Origin: RGIG3009 sp045541305
GTDB taxonomy: Bacteria > Bacillota > Clostridia > Oscillospirales > Acutalibacteraceae
Length of the DNA: 12,916 nt
NCBI GenBank assembly: GCA_045541305.1
Contig: JAZQIV010000066.1
Coordinates: 1-12,916 of the forward strand
Direction of reading: 5' to 3'
A program made the position numbers and the translations under genes. Under the pieces are notes generated by a model that did not search any database, had not been told where the DNA came from, and worked only from the letters and a program-made list of their open reading frames with translations. How positions within the stretch are numbered: the first letter of the stretch is position 1; every line of letters starts with the position of its first letter. Below, piece by piece: positions 1 to 7,638 of this stretch.

Positions 1-1913
1 GTGCCGGTGATACCCATGGCACAACCGATATCGGCCGCCTTCAAAGCGGGAGCATCGTTGACGCCGTCGCCGGTCATAGAAACCACCTGATTTTTGCGCT
101 GCCATGCCTTGACAATGCGAATCTTATTTTCGGGGGACACGCGGGCGTACACGGCAATGCTTTCCACCTGAGCATCGAGTTCCTCATCGCTCATGGCATC
201 CAGCTGTGCACCCGTGATGGCGCGGTCGCCTTCGCCCAAAATGCCGAGTTCACGCGCAATGGCGGAAGCAGTTGCTACGTGGTCGCCCGTGATCATGACG
301 GGCTTGGTACCCGCTTTGCGGCAAATGGCTACGGCTTCTTTGGCTTCGGGGCGCGGCGGGTCGATCATGCCGACCAGTCCCATGAAGGTGAGCCCGTTTT
401 CCAAATCGGCGGGGGTGGGATCTTCGGGGACAACGTCGATTTCCTTGTACGCCACTGCGAGCACGCGCAGGGCTTGTTCACTCATGCTTTCCGTCATTTG
501 CTTGGCGGTTTCCAGGTCACCGGCAACGCAAAGCGGTACCATCATATCAAACGCGCCTTTGACGATCACAATGTTTTTACCGTCCATGCGGTTGACGGTG
601 GTCATGAGCTTGCGATCCGAATCAAACGGGATTTCTGCCAGTCGGGGATAGGCCTGGTTGAGTTCGTCTTTCGGGAAGCCGTTTTTATGGGCGGCGAGAA
701 CGATGGCGGTTTCGGTGGGGTCACCGAGATGCTGTTCCTCCTCACCGTTGAACACCACCGAGCCGTCGCAGCATAAGGTGGCGTAGGAAAGAAGCTTGCG
801 GATGGGATCGGAATTTTCGGTGCTGATGGCTTCGGGCTCGGCCGCACCGTCGACATACGCTTTGACCAGCGTCATACGGTTTTGGGTCAACGTGCCGGTT
901 TTATCCGAACAGATGATGGACGCGCTGCCCAGCGTTTCCACAGCGGGCAGACGGCGAATGAGTGCATTGCGCTTGACCATGCGCTGCACGCCGATGGACA
1001 ACACGATCGTGACGATCGCGGGTAAGCCTTCGGGAATAGCGGATACGGCGAGCGATACCGCGACCATGAAGATGTCCAAGGGGTCTTTGCCGGTGAGCAA
1101 GCCGATCACAAACACGATGGCGCAGGCCGCCAACGCGACAAAACCGAGGTACTTGCCGAGCTGAGCCAGCTTTTCCTGCAGCGGTGTTTGGCCTTCCTCT
1201 TCGCTGTCGAGCAGGTTGGCGATCTTGCCCATTTCGGTATTCATACCGATGGCGGTGACGATCGCCAGCGCCGTGCCGTAGGTGACGCTGCAGCCGGAGA
1301 ACACCATGTTGGAGCGGTCACCGAGCGGTGCATCCTCGGCCACGATATCATCTGCATCCTTTTCCGACGGAACGGATTCACCCGTGAGTGCCGATTCTTC
1401 GGATTTCAAGCTCGCGCTTTGCAGCAGACGTGCGTCGGCGGGAATGAAATCGCCGGCTTCCAAACGGATGATGTCACCGGGAACCAGCTCGGATGCATCA
1501 ATCACCGTTTCCACACCGTCACGAATTACCCGTGCATGCGGTGCCGACAGATTTTTGAGCGCATCCAGCGCTTTTTCTGCCTTGCTTTCCTGCATGACAC
1601 CCATGATGGCGTTGAGGACGACGATGAGTAAAATCAAACCCGGTTCAAACAGCTCGCCCCAATGACCTTCCTCGATGATGCCTTTCACGGCAATGGCGAG
1701 CGAGATCACGGCGGCGATGATCAGGATGATGATCATGACGTCTTTGAACTGATCAAAGAAGCGCTGTGCCATGGTCTTTTTCTTTTTCTCTTGCAGTTTG
1801 TTCGGTCCGTACTTTGCTTGAAGTTCCGACACTTGCGCGGCGGTAAGTCCCGTTTGCATATTGGATAACAACTGACCTAACACGTCACGCGGGGATTGAT
1901 TGTGTGCTGCCAA
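1..1913 (-). CDS. Calcium-type P2 cation-transporting ATPase, C-terminus cut by window edge
   Basis: ATP-driven cation export or uptake across the cytoplasmic membrane, most likely Ca2+. I translated all 637 visible codons and found no stop. Order of parts: N-terminal cytoplasmic segment; M1 (about 58-75) and M2 (about 89-106); actuator loop with TGES at 177-180; M3 (about 253-270); M4 with the ion-binding PEGLP at 294-298; phosphorylation motif DKTGT with Asp337; nucleotide-binding KGA at 452-454; DPPRP at 518-522; TGDGVNDAP from 614. The M4 wording and overall order match the P2A/P2B calcium-pump group (PacL, LMCA1). The missing part, roughly 240 residues, would hold M5-M10, so ion choice cannot be settled here. 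I chose the TTG at 1913 because GGAGGG sits six bases upstream. The in-frame ATG at 1928 overlaps that site and has no Shine-Dalgarno of its own. It is divergent from the DUF308 gene. Confidence 0.95.
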   Translation of the reverse strand, partial: MAAHNQSPRDVLGQLLSNMQTGLTAAQVSELQAKYGPNKLQEKKKKTMAQRFFDQFKDVMIIILIIAAVISLAIAVKGIIEEGHWGELFEPGLILLIVVLNAIMGVMQESKAEKALDALKNLSAPHARVIRDGVETVIDASELVPGDIIRLEAGDFIPADARLLQSASLKSEESALTGESVPSEKDADDIVAEDAPLGDRSNMVFSGCSVTYGTALAIVTAIGMNTEMGKIANLLDSEEEGQTPLQEKLAQLGKYLGFVALAACAIVFVIGLLTGKDPLDIFMVAVSLAVSAIPEGLPAIVTIVLSIGVQRMVKRNALIRRLPAVETLGSASIICSDKTGTLTQNRMTLVKAYVDGAAEPEAISTENSDPIRKLLSYATLCCDGSVVFNGEEEQHLGDPTETAIVLAAHKNGFPKDELNQAYPRLAEIPFDSDRKLMTTVNRMDGKNIVIVKGAFDMMVPLCVAGDLETAKQMTESMSEQALRVLAVAYKEIDVVPEDPTPADLENGLTFMGLVGMIDPPRPEAKEAVAICRKAGTKPVMITGDHVATASAIARELGILGEGDRAITGAQLDAMSDEELDAQVESIAVYARVSPENKIRIVKAWQRKNQVVSMTGDGVNDAPALKAADIGCAMGITG

Positions 1914-1959
1914 CGCTGACCCTCCCATAAATTTTAAAAGTAGTTGGTGGCTAAATGGC

Positions 1960-1968
1960 AGTATACCA
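1960..1968 (-). promoter_or_regulatory. Extended -10 promoter for the P-type ATPase
   Basis: On the minus strand this reads TGGTATACT, an extended -10 element (TGn followed by TATACT). The -35 region 17 bases upstream is poor, as is common for extended -10 promoters. Transcription would begin near 1953, giving a leader of about 40 bases before the TTG start. Confidence 0.5.
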
Positions 1969-2027
1969 TGTTTTGCCACGAATTGCATTAGTTTTTTTAA
2001 AAAATTCATAAATCGGTAAAAATGGGG

Positions 2028-2061
2028 TTGAAAAACAGGACGTATTCTGTCAAAATATAGG
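2028..2061 (+). promoter_or_regulatory. Possible promoter for the DUF308 gene
   Basis: TTGAAA at 2028-2033 could be a -35 box. The AT-rich stretch CAAAATATAGG at 2051-2061 gives only weak -10 matches at usable spacing. A promoter is needed here because the upstream gene is divergent, but the exact boxes are unsure. GAGGAAG at 2078-2084 is the ribosome binding site. Confidence 0.3.
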
Positions 2062-2088
2062 TATATATATACTTGGTGAGGAAGTTAT

Positions 2089-2649
2089 ATGAAACACTCT
2101 TTTCAATGGAATCGCACGCAAAGCGGGTGGCTGATTGCCGCCGTTTGTTTGTGTGTCAGCGCTGTTTACACGCTGATCCTCGGTCCGTCTGCCCTGCTGG
2201 AAGCGACGTTCCCGATCGGGGTGTCGATGTTGCTTGCCGGTCTGCTTAACGTTTGGGGTTATCACATTAACCGACACAAGCTGCATGGTTCACACTGGCT
2301 GTTCGCAGACGGTATGAGCACGGCTTTATTGTCGGTTTTTTTGCTGTTCAACCACACCGTTTCAGCGCCCGTAGTTCCGTTTTTCTTAGGAATCTGGGAG
2401 CTGTTTTCCGGCGTTTTGAAAATCATGGACGGCACGTTCATGCGGGAAGATCACATTCACGGGCGCATCACGTTTACCACCGCCGGTTTTTTGGAACTGA
2501 TCTGCGGTGTTGCCGCGCTGCTGAAGCCCATTGAGGATAACCACCACATGCACGTAACGGTGGCAATTGTGCTGCTCATTCAATGCGCGGGCTTGATCAG
2601 CAAAATCTGCTTATATCCCCAGCTGCGCATCAGCGAGGGCGAGGCTTGA
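2089..2649 (+). CDS. DUF308/HdeD-like six-helix membrane protein
   Basis: A 186-residue integral membrane protein with six hydrophobic segments at about 13-31, 36-57, 69-87, 93-112, 127-146 and 154-172, the layout of the HdeD/DUF308 family. In E. coli, HdeD is tied to acid resistance, but the biochemical role of most family members is unknown, so no activity is assigned. The loops carry clustered histidines: HIH at 122-124 and NHHMH at 151-155. The start is supported by GAGGAAG four bases upstream of ATG. It ends in TGA, which shows TGA works as a stop in this genome. It seems to stand alone: the ATPase upstream is divergent, and the aldolase operon starts 303 bases downstream after its own leader. 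I see no clear terminator after it. The family call rests on topology and general sequence feel rather than a diagnostic motif. Confidence 0.7.
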   Translation: MKHSFQWNRTQSGWLIAAVCLCVSAVYTLILGPSALLEATFPIGVSMLLAGLLNVWGYHINRHKLHGSHWLFADGMSTALLSVFLLFNHTVSAPVVPFFLGIWELFSGVLKIMDGTFMREDHIHGRITFTTAGFLELICGVAALLKPIEDNHHMHVTVAIVLLIQCAGLISKICLYPQLRISEGEA

Positions 2650-2952
2650 CAGCATCGGCTTTCGGCGAAATGGAAAACTTATTTTTATAGGCGTGATAAA
2701 ATACGGGGTATCCTCAAAACCCGCATAGTGTGGCGGTATAGTTGTGCTGGAAGAAAATATACGGATTTCCTTATGGCTTCACCTCGCTTCTTGTTATCAT
2801 AGCAAATAATGCGCGTTTTTTCAGTGCTTTTTGGTGTTATTTTGGTATAGATTTAAAAAAGAAATTCATGTATACTCTTGTATAGTAAGGTTCCGTTCAA
2901 AAAACAGAACCTTTTATAAAAAATATTATGTTGAGTCGAGGAGGACTTTATT
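2650..2952 (+). promoter_or_regulatory. AT-rich leader and promoter region of the hexuronate operon
   Basis: This 303-base stretch has no gene and no riboswitch that I recognise. TATACT at 2871-2876 is the best -10 candidate, with a weak TAGATT 17 bases upstream. TGATAAAAT at 2694-2702 is an alternative extended -10 that would leave a long leader. The TGTATAC/TGTATAG pair at 2870-2886 resembles GntR-family uronate operators of the TGTATACA type. The repressor is not in the window, so that is inference. AGGAGG at 2939-2944 is the aldolase ribosome binding site, eight bases before ATG. Confidence 0.4.
2887..2913 (+). promoter_or_regulatory. Inverted repeat in the operon leader (operator or attenuator)
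   Basis: AAGGTTC at 2887-2893 pairs perfectly with GAACCTT at 2907-2913 across a 13-base A-rich loop, followed by TT and then A-rich sequence. It lies just after the putative -10 box and 40 bases before the aldolase start. It could be an operator, an mRNA 5' stabiliser, or a weak attenuator. The seven-bp, half-AT stem and short T run argue against a strong terminator. Confidence 0.35.
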
Positions 2953-3591
2953 ATGAAACAATTGATTGAAAAAATCAGCAACACCGCCGTTATCCCGGTC
3001 ATCAAGATCGATAACGTGGACGATGCGCTCCCGCTTGCTGAAGCACTCAAAAAAGGTGGTTTATGCGCGGCAGAAGTAACCTTCCGTACCGATGCGGCCG
3101 AAGAATCCATTCGCCGTATCGCGGCAGCATACCCGGATTTCCTGGTAGCGGCGGGAACGGTGCTCACCCCTGAGCAGGCAGATAAAGCCATGGCGGCCGG
3201 TGCTTCCTTCATTGTCAGTCCCGGCACCAATCCCGAAGTGGTGCGTCACTGCAACGAAAAAGGTTATCCCATCATCCCCGGTGTGTGCACACCCAGCGAA
3301 GTGGAAATGGCAATGTCCTTGGGCCTGACTTATCTGAAGTTCTTCCCGGCTGAAGCGGCGGGCGGCGTCAAAATGATCAAGGCAATGGCGGCTCCGTATA
3401 CCAAAATCAAGTTCATGCCCACCGGTGGTATCGGTGTGAAGAACCTGGCGGATTACCTCAACTGCAACGCCGTGTATGCTTGCGGCGGCAGCTGGATGGT
3501 GCCCTCAGATTTGATCGCGGAAGGTAAGTTCGATGAGATCGAAGCCCTCACCCGCGAAGCGGTGCAGCTGGTGAAGGAGATCAAAGGATAA
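2953..3591 (+). CDS. eda: 2-keto-3-deoxy-6-phosphogluconate / 2-keto-4-hydroxyglutarate aldolase
   Basis: Class I aldolase that splits KDPG into pyruvate and glyceraldehyde-3-phosphate in the cytoplasm, the last step of hexuronate breakdown through KDG. At 212 residues it has the usual family length. Visible active-site features: Glu41 in AEVTFRT with Arg45 (E. coli Glu45 and Arg49 in the equivalent stretch), the GTVLTPEQ strand near 68-75, VSPGTNPEV at 88-96, PGVCTPSE at 109-116, the Schiff-base Lys129 in YLKFFPAE, and the phosphate-binding MPTGGI loop. A perfect AGGAGG eight bases before the ATG supports the start. It is the first gene of a plus-strand set with uxuA, an SDR and the epimerase-esterase fusion. 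KDG kinase, which would supply the phosphorylated substrate, is not in the window. Confidence 0.95.
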   Translation: MKQLIEKISNTAVIPVIKIDNVDDALPLAEALKKGGLCAAEVTFRTDAAEESIRRIAAAYPDFLVAAGTVLTPEQADKAMAAGASFIVSPGTNPEVVRHCNEKGYPIIPGVCTPSEVEMAMSLGLTYLKFFPAEAAGGVKMIKAMAAPYTKIKFMPTGGIGVKNLADYLNCNAVYACGGSWMVPSDLIAEGKFDEIEALTREAVQLVKEIKG

Positions 3592-3658
3592 AAGCAGCGA
3601 CAGTTCCGGTCGCATGCAGCGTAAGCCGCGGCTATCAAAAAAACAAAGGAGAGAGACT

Positions 3659-4708
3659 ATGAAACTGTCTTTTCGTTGGTATGGGGAATCCGATCCGATT
3701 TCCCTGCAGTATATCCGACAAATCCCGAATATGCGCTCCATCGTGAGCGCGGTGTATGATGTGAAACCCGGTGAAGTGTGGCCGGAGGAGAGTCTTGCCC
3801 GTATGAAACAGCAGGTTGCGGAAAACGGCATGCTGTTTGACATTGTGGAATCGGTTCCGGTTCCCGAAGAAATCAAGCTCGGCGCACCGAATGCGGATGA
3901 GCTCATTGAGGTATATTGCGAGAACATCCGTCGTTGCGCGAAATACGGCATCAAATGTATCACATACAATTTCATGCCGGTATTTGACTGGACGCGTACG
4001 CAGCTGGACAAACAAGCCGCCGACGGTTCCACCAGCTTGGTGATGTACTGGGATCAGATGCGTGATCTGGATCCGCTCAAAGATGATATTCACCTGCCCG
4101 GTTGGGATTCCAGCTACACGCAGGAAGAAGTGCGCGAGTTGATCAGCGCCTACGGTAAGCTTGGTGAAGAGGGATTGTGGCGCAACCTGGAAACATTTTT
4201 GAAACGCATTATTCCGGTTGCCGAAGAGGTCGGCGTGCGCATGGCGATCCATCCCGACGATCCGCCGTATCCGATTTTTGGTATTCCGCGTATCATCACG
4301 TGTGAAGAAAACCTGGATCGCTTGCTGAAAATTGTGGACAGCCCCTCGAACAGTTTGTGTCTGTGCACCGGTTCGCTCGGTTGCGCCAAGTTTAACGATA
4401 TTCCCCAAATGGTGCGCAAATACAGCAAGATGGACCGCATTGCGTTCATGCACATCCGTCAAGTCACGTTGATGGAGGATGGCAGCTTTGAAGAAAGCGG
4501 CCACCTGTCGGCTTGCGGCAGTTTGGATATGTATGAGATCGTGAAAGCGTTGGTGGAAACCGGCTTTGACGGTTACGTACGTCCTGACCACGGTCGTATG
4601 ATCTGGGGCGAGACGGGCAAACCCGGCTACGGCTTGTATGACCGTGCATTGGGTGCTGCGTATATCAACGGTTTGTTTGAAGCCTGTGAAAAAGCGGAGG
4701 GAAAATAA
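3659..4708 (+). CDS. uxuA: D-mannonate dehydratase
   Basis: Metal-dependent (Fe2+/Mn2+) TIM-barrel enzyme that dehydrates D-mannonate to 2-keto-3-deoxy-D-gluconate. It has 349 residues from the ATG at 3659, close to the Gram-positive UxuA length. Diagnostic stretches: ITYNFMPVFDWTRT at 101-114, AIHPDDPP at 196-203, LCLCTGSLG at 233-241, HIRQV at 265-269, and YVRPDHGR at 306-313. The four expected metal ligands are all present: His198, Cys236, His265 and Asp310. An in-frame ATG at 3614 would add 15 basic residues. I reject it because AAAGGAGAG sits just before the 3659 ATG and the family begins at MKLSFRWYG. It follows eda by 67 bases and its TAA abuts the next ATG, so it is almost certainly co-transcribed. 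Substrate choice beyond mannonate is not in doubt from the motifs. Confidence 0.96.
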   Translation: MKLSFRWYGESDPISLQYIRQIPNMRSIVSAVYDVKPGEVWPEESLARMKQQVAENGMLFDIVESVPVPEEIKLGAPNADELIEVYCENIRRCAKYGIKCITYNFMPVFDWTRTQLDKQAADGSTSLVMYWDQMRDLDPLKDDIHLPGWDSSYTQEEVRELISAYGKLGEEGLWRNLETFLKRIIPVAEEVGVRMAIHPDDPPYPIFGIPRIITCEENLDRLLKIVDSPSNSLCLCTGSLGCAKFNDIPQMVRKYSKMDRIAFMHIRQVTLMEDGSFEESGHLSACGSLDMYEIVKALVETGFDGYVRPDHGRMIWGETGKPGYGLYDRALGAAYINGLFEACEKAEGK

Positions 4709-5557
4709 ATGGCTAATGTAATCAATACCGATCTGACCGGCAAGGTTGCCGTTGTTACGGGAGCAGGTGGCGTGTTGTGCTCCGCGTTTGCCAAGGTGCT
4801 GGCAAACGCAGGTGCCAAGGTGGCGCTGCTGGATATCAACCTGGAAGCGGCGCAGGGATATGCGGATGAGATCACTGCCGAAGGCGGCGTTGCCAAAGCG
4901 TTTTCCTGCAACGTGTTGGATAAAGACAATTGCTATGCGGTTGCCGACGAAGTGGAAAAAGAATTTGGCAAATGCGATATTTTAGTGAACGGCGCGGGCG
5001 GTAATAACCCCAAAGCCACCACCGACAAGGAATACTTTGAGCTTGGTGATATCGATGCCGATACCAAGAGCTTTTTTGATCTGGATGCCGCAGGTGTCGG
5101 TTTTGTGTTCAACTTGAACTTTCTCGGCACCTTGTTGCCGACCCAGGCGTTTGCCCGTCAGATGGTGGGCAGAGAGGGCTGCAACATTTTAAACATTTCC
5201 AGCATGAATGCGTATACACCCTTAACGAAGATTCCCGCCTACTCCGGTGCAAAAGCGGCTATTTCGAATTTCACGCAGTGGCTTGCCGTGCACTTCAGCC
5301 GCGTGGGCATTCGTGTGAACGCCATTGCGCCCGGCTTCTTTTCCACCAAGCAGAACGCAAAATTGTTGTGGAACGAAGACGGTACTCCTACCGCCCGTAC
5401 AGGCAAGATCCTGGCCGCCACCCCGATGGGCCGTTTTGGTGAGTCGGATGAGTTGGACGGCGCGTTGCTGTTCTTGTTGAATAATGAAGCCGCCAGTTTT
5501 ATCACCGGCGTAGTGTTGCCGGTTGACGGAGGCTTCTCCGCGTATTCGGGTGTGTAA
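4709..5557 (+). CDS. SDR-family D-mannonate oxidoreductase (fructuronate reductase role)
   Basis: Short-chain dehydrogenase of 282 residues. By context it interconverts D-fructuronate and D-mannonate with NAD(H), the UxuB step, as the SDR found beside UxuA in Firmicutes uronate loci (B. subtilis YjmF type). Visible parts: cofactor loop TGAGGVLC at 17-24; Asp42 at the end of beta-2, which favours NAD over NADP; NGAGG at 94-98; Asn137; the catalytic Ser164/165, Tyr178 and Lys182 in the YSGAK setting; and IAPGF at 206-210. The third position of the usual glycine pattern is Cys24 rather than Gly. The ATG follows the uxuA stop with no gap, and its GGAGGG lies inside the uxuA end, so translation is coupled. 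Classical UxuB belongs to a different, longer dehydrogenase family, so I leave the symbol blank. Gluconate-type dehydrogenase is the main alternative activity. Confidence 0.85.
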   Translation: MANVINTDLTGKVAVVTGAGGVLCSAFAKVLANAGAKVALLDINLEAAQGYADEITAEGGVAKAFSCNVLDKDNCYAVADEVEKEFGKCDILVNGAGGNNPKATTDKEYFELGDIDADTKSFFDLDAAGVGFVFNLNFLGTLLPTQAFARQMVGREGCNILNISSMNAYTPLTKIPAYSGAKAAISNFTQWLAVHFSRVGIRVNAIAPGFFSTKQNAKLLWNEDGTPTARTGKILAATPMGRFGESDELDGALLFLLNNEAASFITGVVLPVDGGFSAYSGV

Positions 5558-5715
5558 ACCGTAATCCGGTTGTATTGCCGATGGACATGGCTTTGTTTGA
5601 TCGCTTGTGCGCGGAACACATTGCTTGCTCGGGGCATTGACTGAACGAAAAGACTTTTCACCTGTAACGGATTGTAAATCCCATTGGCATGTGAATTGGT
5701 AAGGAGAGTGTTGGT
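5558..5715 (+). other. Spacer inside the uronate operon with a small inverted repeat
   Basis: This 158-base gap is the only long one within the operon and holds no gene that I can see. GGATT-GTA-AATCC at 5669-5681 is a perfect short inverted repeat. TTGACT at 5637-5642 could be a -35 box but lacks a good -10 at 16-18 bases. AAGGAG at 5701-5706 is the ribosome binding site of the fusion gene. There is no terminator, so read-through from the SDR is likely. Confidence 0.35.
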
Positions 5716-7638
5716 ATGCGTTTTGGCGTTTGCAGGCCGTGTGAAGATGCCGCGTTTGTGAAAGAGTGCGGCTACGATTATATTGAGCCGGCGTTGTGCG
5801 AGCTGGTCGGCATGACCGATGAGGCGTTTGCTGTTTGCAAAGCCGCGTTGGAGCAGGCGGGAATCAAAGCGGAGGTGTGTAACCGCTTGTTTCCCGAAGA
5901 TTATGCGTTGGTTGGACCGAATGCGGATATTAACAAGATCGGTGCTTATGTTGATAAGGCAATTATACGGGCACATGAACTGGGTGCCGAAATTTTGGTG
6001 CTGGGCAGCGGTAACCGTTCGATTGCGGATGGCTGGGATCGCGCAGCGTGTGAGGAGCAATTTATCACGCTTGTGCGTACCATCGGCAAAAAAATGGAGG
6101 CGTATGGCATGCGTCTTGTCATCGAACCGCTGAACTATGCCGAAACCAATTTCATCAACACGGTGCCGGAGAGCGCTGAGATTTCGAATCGCATCAGCCG
6201 TCCCAACGTAAAAGCGATGGTGAACTTTTTCCACCATGGTCAGGTTGGCGGGCAGCCGTACCAAATTCATTGGGTCAAAGGTCAGGTCGGCTACGTGCAC
6301 GTGGCACGCAACAACCCCGATCGGCTTATTCCCTATGAGGAAGATATGGGCGACGTTCGTGCCTGGGCTTTGGTGCTGAATGAGATTGACTATAACGATC
6401 GGTTGTCGCTGGAAGGCACGTTTGTGGATTTCAAAGCGGATGCCAAAGCGGCGCTGGAACGCGTGCGCGAGTTCGAATATATCCATGACCGCAAGGAGGT
6501 TACGCAAGACCTGATTACGGTTACCGATTATCAGCTCGCAGGGAAATTGCCGAATCCGTTTGTGATGGATGACGGCACACCGGTGAAAACCAAGGAAGAT
6601 TGGGCGCGCCGCCGCGCCGAAATTTATAAAACGGCGGTGGAGCTGCAATACGGCACCATGCCGCCGAATCCCGAAATACTGGAAGTACTTTGCACCGGCA
6701 ATGCCAATCCCGTGTGCAATTATCTCATCAAGACGGGCACCAAAGCCAACCCCATCTACATGCAAATGACGGTGATGAAGCCGGAAGGTGTCGGCCCATT
6801 CCCCGTGGCGGTGGATGGTGACCTATGCTTCCGTTATCCGTGGGATCAGGAGTTTATCCGCACGTTTTTGGATAACGGCATTGCGCTGGCTTTGTTTAAC
6901 CGCACCATGCTGATGCCGGATCGCCAGGATATGGGCCGTGTCGGTCCGTTGGTGGAGGCGTATCCTGATTATGCGTTCGGCGCGATCGCCGCGTGGGCCT
7001 GGGGGTATTCTCGCTGTGTGGATGCGCTGGAAACATTGCCGTTTATTGATAAAACCTGTATAGCGGCGGTGGGGCATTCCCGCGGTGGTAAAACAGCGTT
7101 GCTGGCGGGTGCTTGTGACGAGCGCTTTGCCATTGTGAACCCGAACGAGGGCTGCGCCGGCAGCACCAGCTGCTACCGCTTACGTGTGAAGGCAATCCGT
7201 GAGGATCGGTCCGAGGCGGTGAGCGAACAGCTGGAGGATATGTTCAAAAACTTCCCCCTTTGGTTCAATCCCGAACTCAAGGAATACATCGGCAGGGAAG
7301 AAGAACTGCCGTTTGATTCGCATTATTTAAAGGCGCTGGTCGCGCCGCGCGTGTTGCTCGATGGTGAGGCCGCCAGCGATATTTGGGGCAATCCCATTGG
7401 TTCCTGGCACACCACCATGGCGGCGGGTGAGGTGTTCAAATTCCTCGGTGCCGAAGCGAATCTCTATTGGTACAATCGCCGTGGTTATCATTATCACAAG
7501 ATTGAGGATATCGAACGCCTGGTAAACGTGATTCGTCACGTGCATGAAGGTGCCGCCTTGCAGGATGGCTTCTTCACGCTGCCGTTCAAGGCGCCCGACC
7601 CCATCTACGATTGGCAATGTCCGAAAAACGAAATATAA
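5716..7638 (+). CDS. Fusion: sugar isomerase/epimerase TIM barrel plus CE15 glucuronoyl-esterase-like hydrolase
   Basis: A 640-residue two-domain protein with no signal peptide or membrane segment, so cytoplasmic. Residues 1 to about 257 are an AP-endonuclease-2/xylose-isomerase-like barrel (sugar phosphate isomerase/epimerase): Glu137 in VIEPLNYAE, N-F-F-H at 170-173, His195 in YVHVARN, and Glu233 in LSLEGTF are the metal-site positions, but Asn170 stands where Asp is usual. Residues about 262-640 resemble bacterial CE15 glucuronoyl esterases: LPNPFVMDDGTPV at 278-290, Trp296 and following RRR, the nucleophile motif GHSRGGK at 453-459 (Ser455, Arg456), Glu478 exactly 23 residues later, SDIWGNP at 554-560, and His592/His594. 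The likely job is freeing glucuronate from an ester and isomerising or epimerising a uronate; the exact reactions are inferred. AAGGAG lies nine bases before ATG. It is the last gene before a strong terminator. An acetyl-xylan-type esterase is the main alternative for the second half. Confidence 0.82.
   Translation: MRFGVCRPCEDAAFVKECGYDYIEPALCELVGMTDEAFAVCKAALEQAGIKAEVCNRLFPEDYALVGPNADINKIGAYVDKAIIRAHELGAEILVLGSGNRSIADGWDRAACEEQFITLVRTIGKKMEAYGMRLVIEPLNYAETNFINTVPESAEISNRISRPNVKAMVNFFHHGQVGGQPYQIHWVKGQVGYVHVARNNPDRLIPYEEDMGDVRAWALVLNEIDYNDRLSLEGTFVDFKADAKAALERVREFEYIHDRKEVTQDLITVTDYQLAGKLPNPFVMDDGTPVKTKEDWARRRAEIYKTAVELQYGTMPPNPEILEVLCTGNANPVCNYLIKTGTKANPIYMQMTVMKPEGVGPFPVAVDGDLCFRYPWDQEFIRTFLDNGIALALFNRTMLMPDRQDMGRVGPLVEAYPDYAFGAIAAWAWGYSRCVDALETLPFIDKTCIAAVGHSRGGKTALLAGACDERFAIVNPNEGCAGSTSCYRLRVKAIREDRSEAVSEQLEDMFKNFPLWFNPELKEYIGREEELPFDSHYLKALVAPRVLLDGEAASDIWGNPIGSWHTTMAAGEVFKFLGAEANLYWYNRRGYHYHKIEDIERLVNVIRHVHEGAALQDGFFTLPFKAPDPIYDWQCPKNEI

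Noticed and set aside
2650..2952. Riboswitch or T-box in the long leader of the aldolase operon
   Set aside because: No conserved T-box or known riboswitch core is visible and there is no strong terminator stem before the start codon.
3614..3658. Earlier ATG start for uxuA
   Set aside because: Adds a basic 15-residue tail with no ribosome binding site; AAAGGAGAG precedes the ATG at 3659, and the family starts there.
3635..4591. 318-codon open frame antisense to uxuA
   Set aside because: Shadow of uxuA; low-complexity His/Arg-rich translation with no family features.
5239..6765. 508-codon open frame on the minus strand
   Set aside because: It lies antisense to the SDR and the fusion gene, both of which have clear family motifs. 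The long frame is a by-product of G+C-rich codon use.
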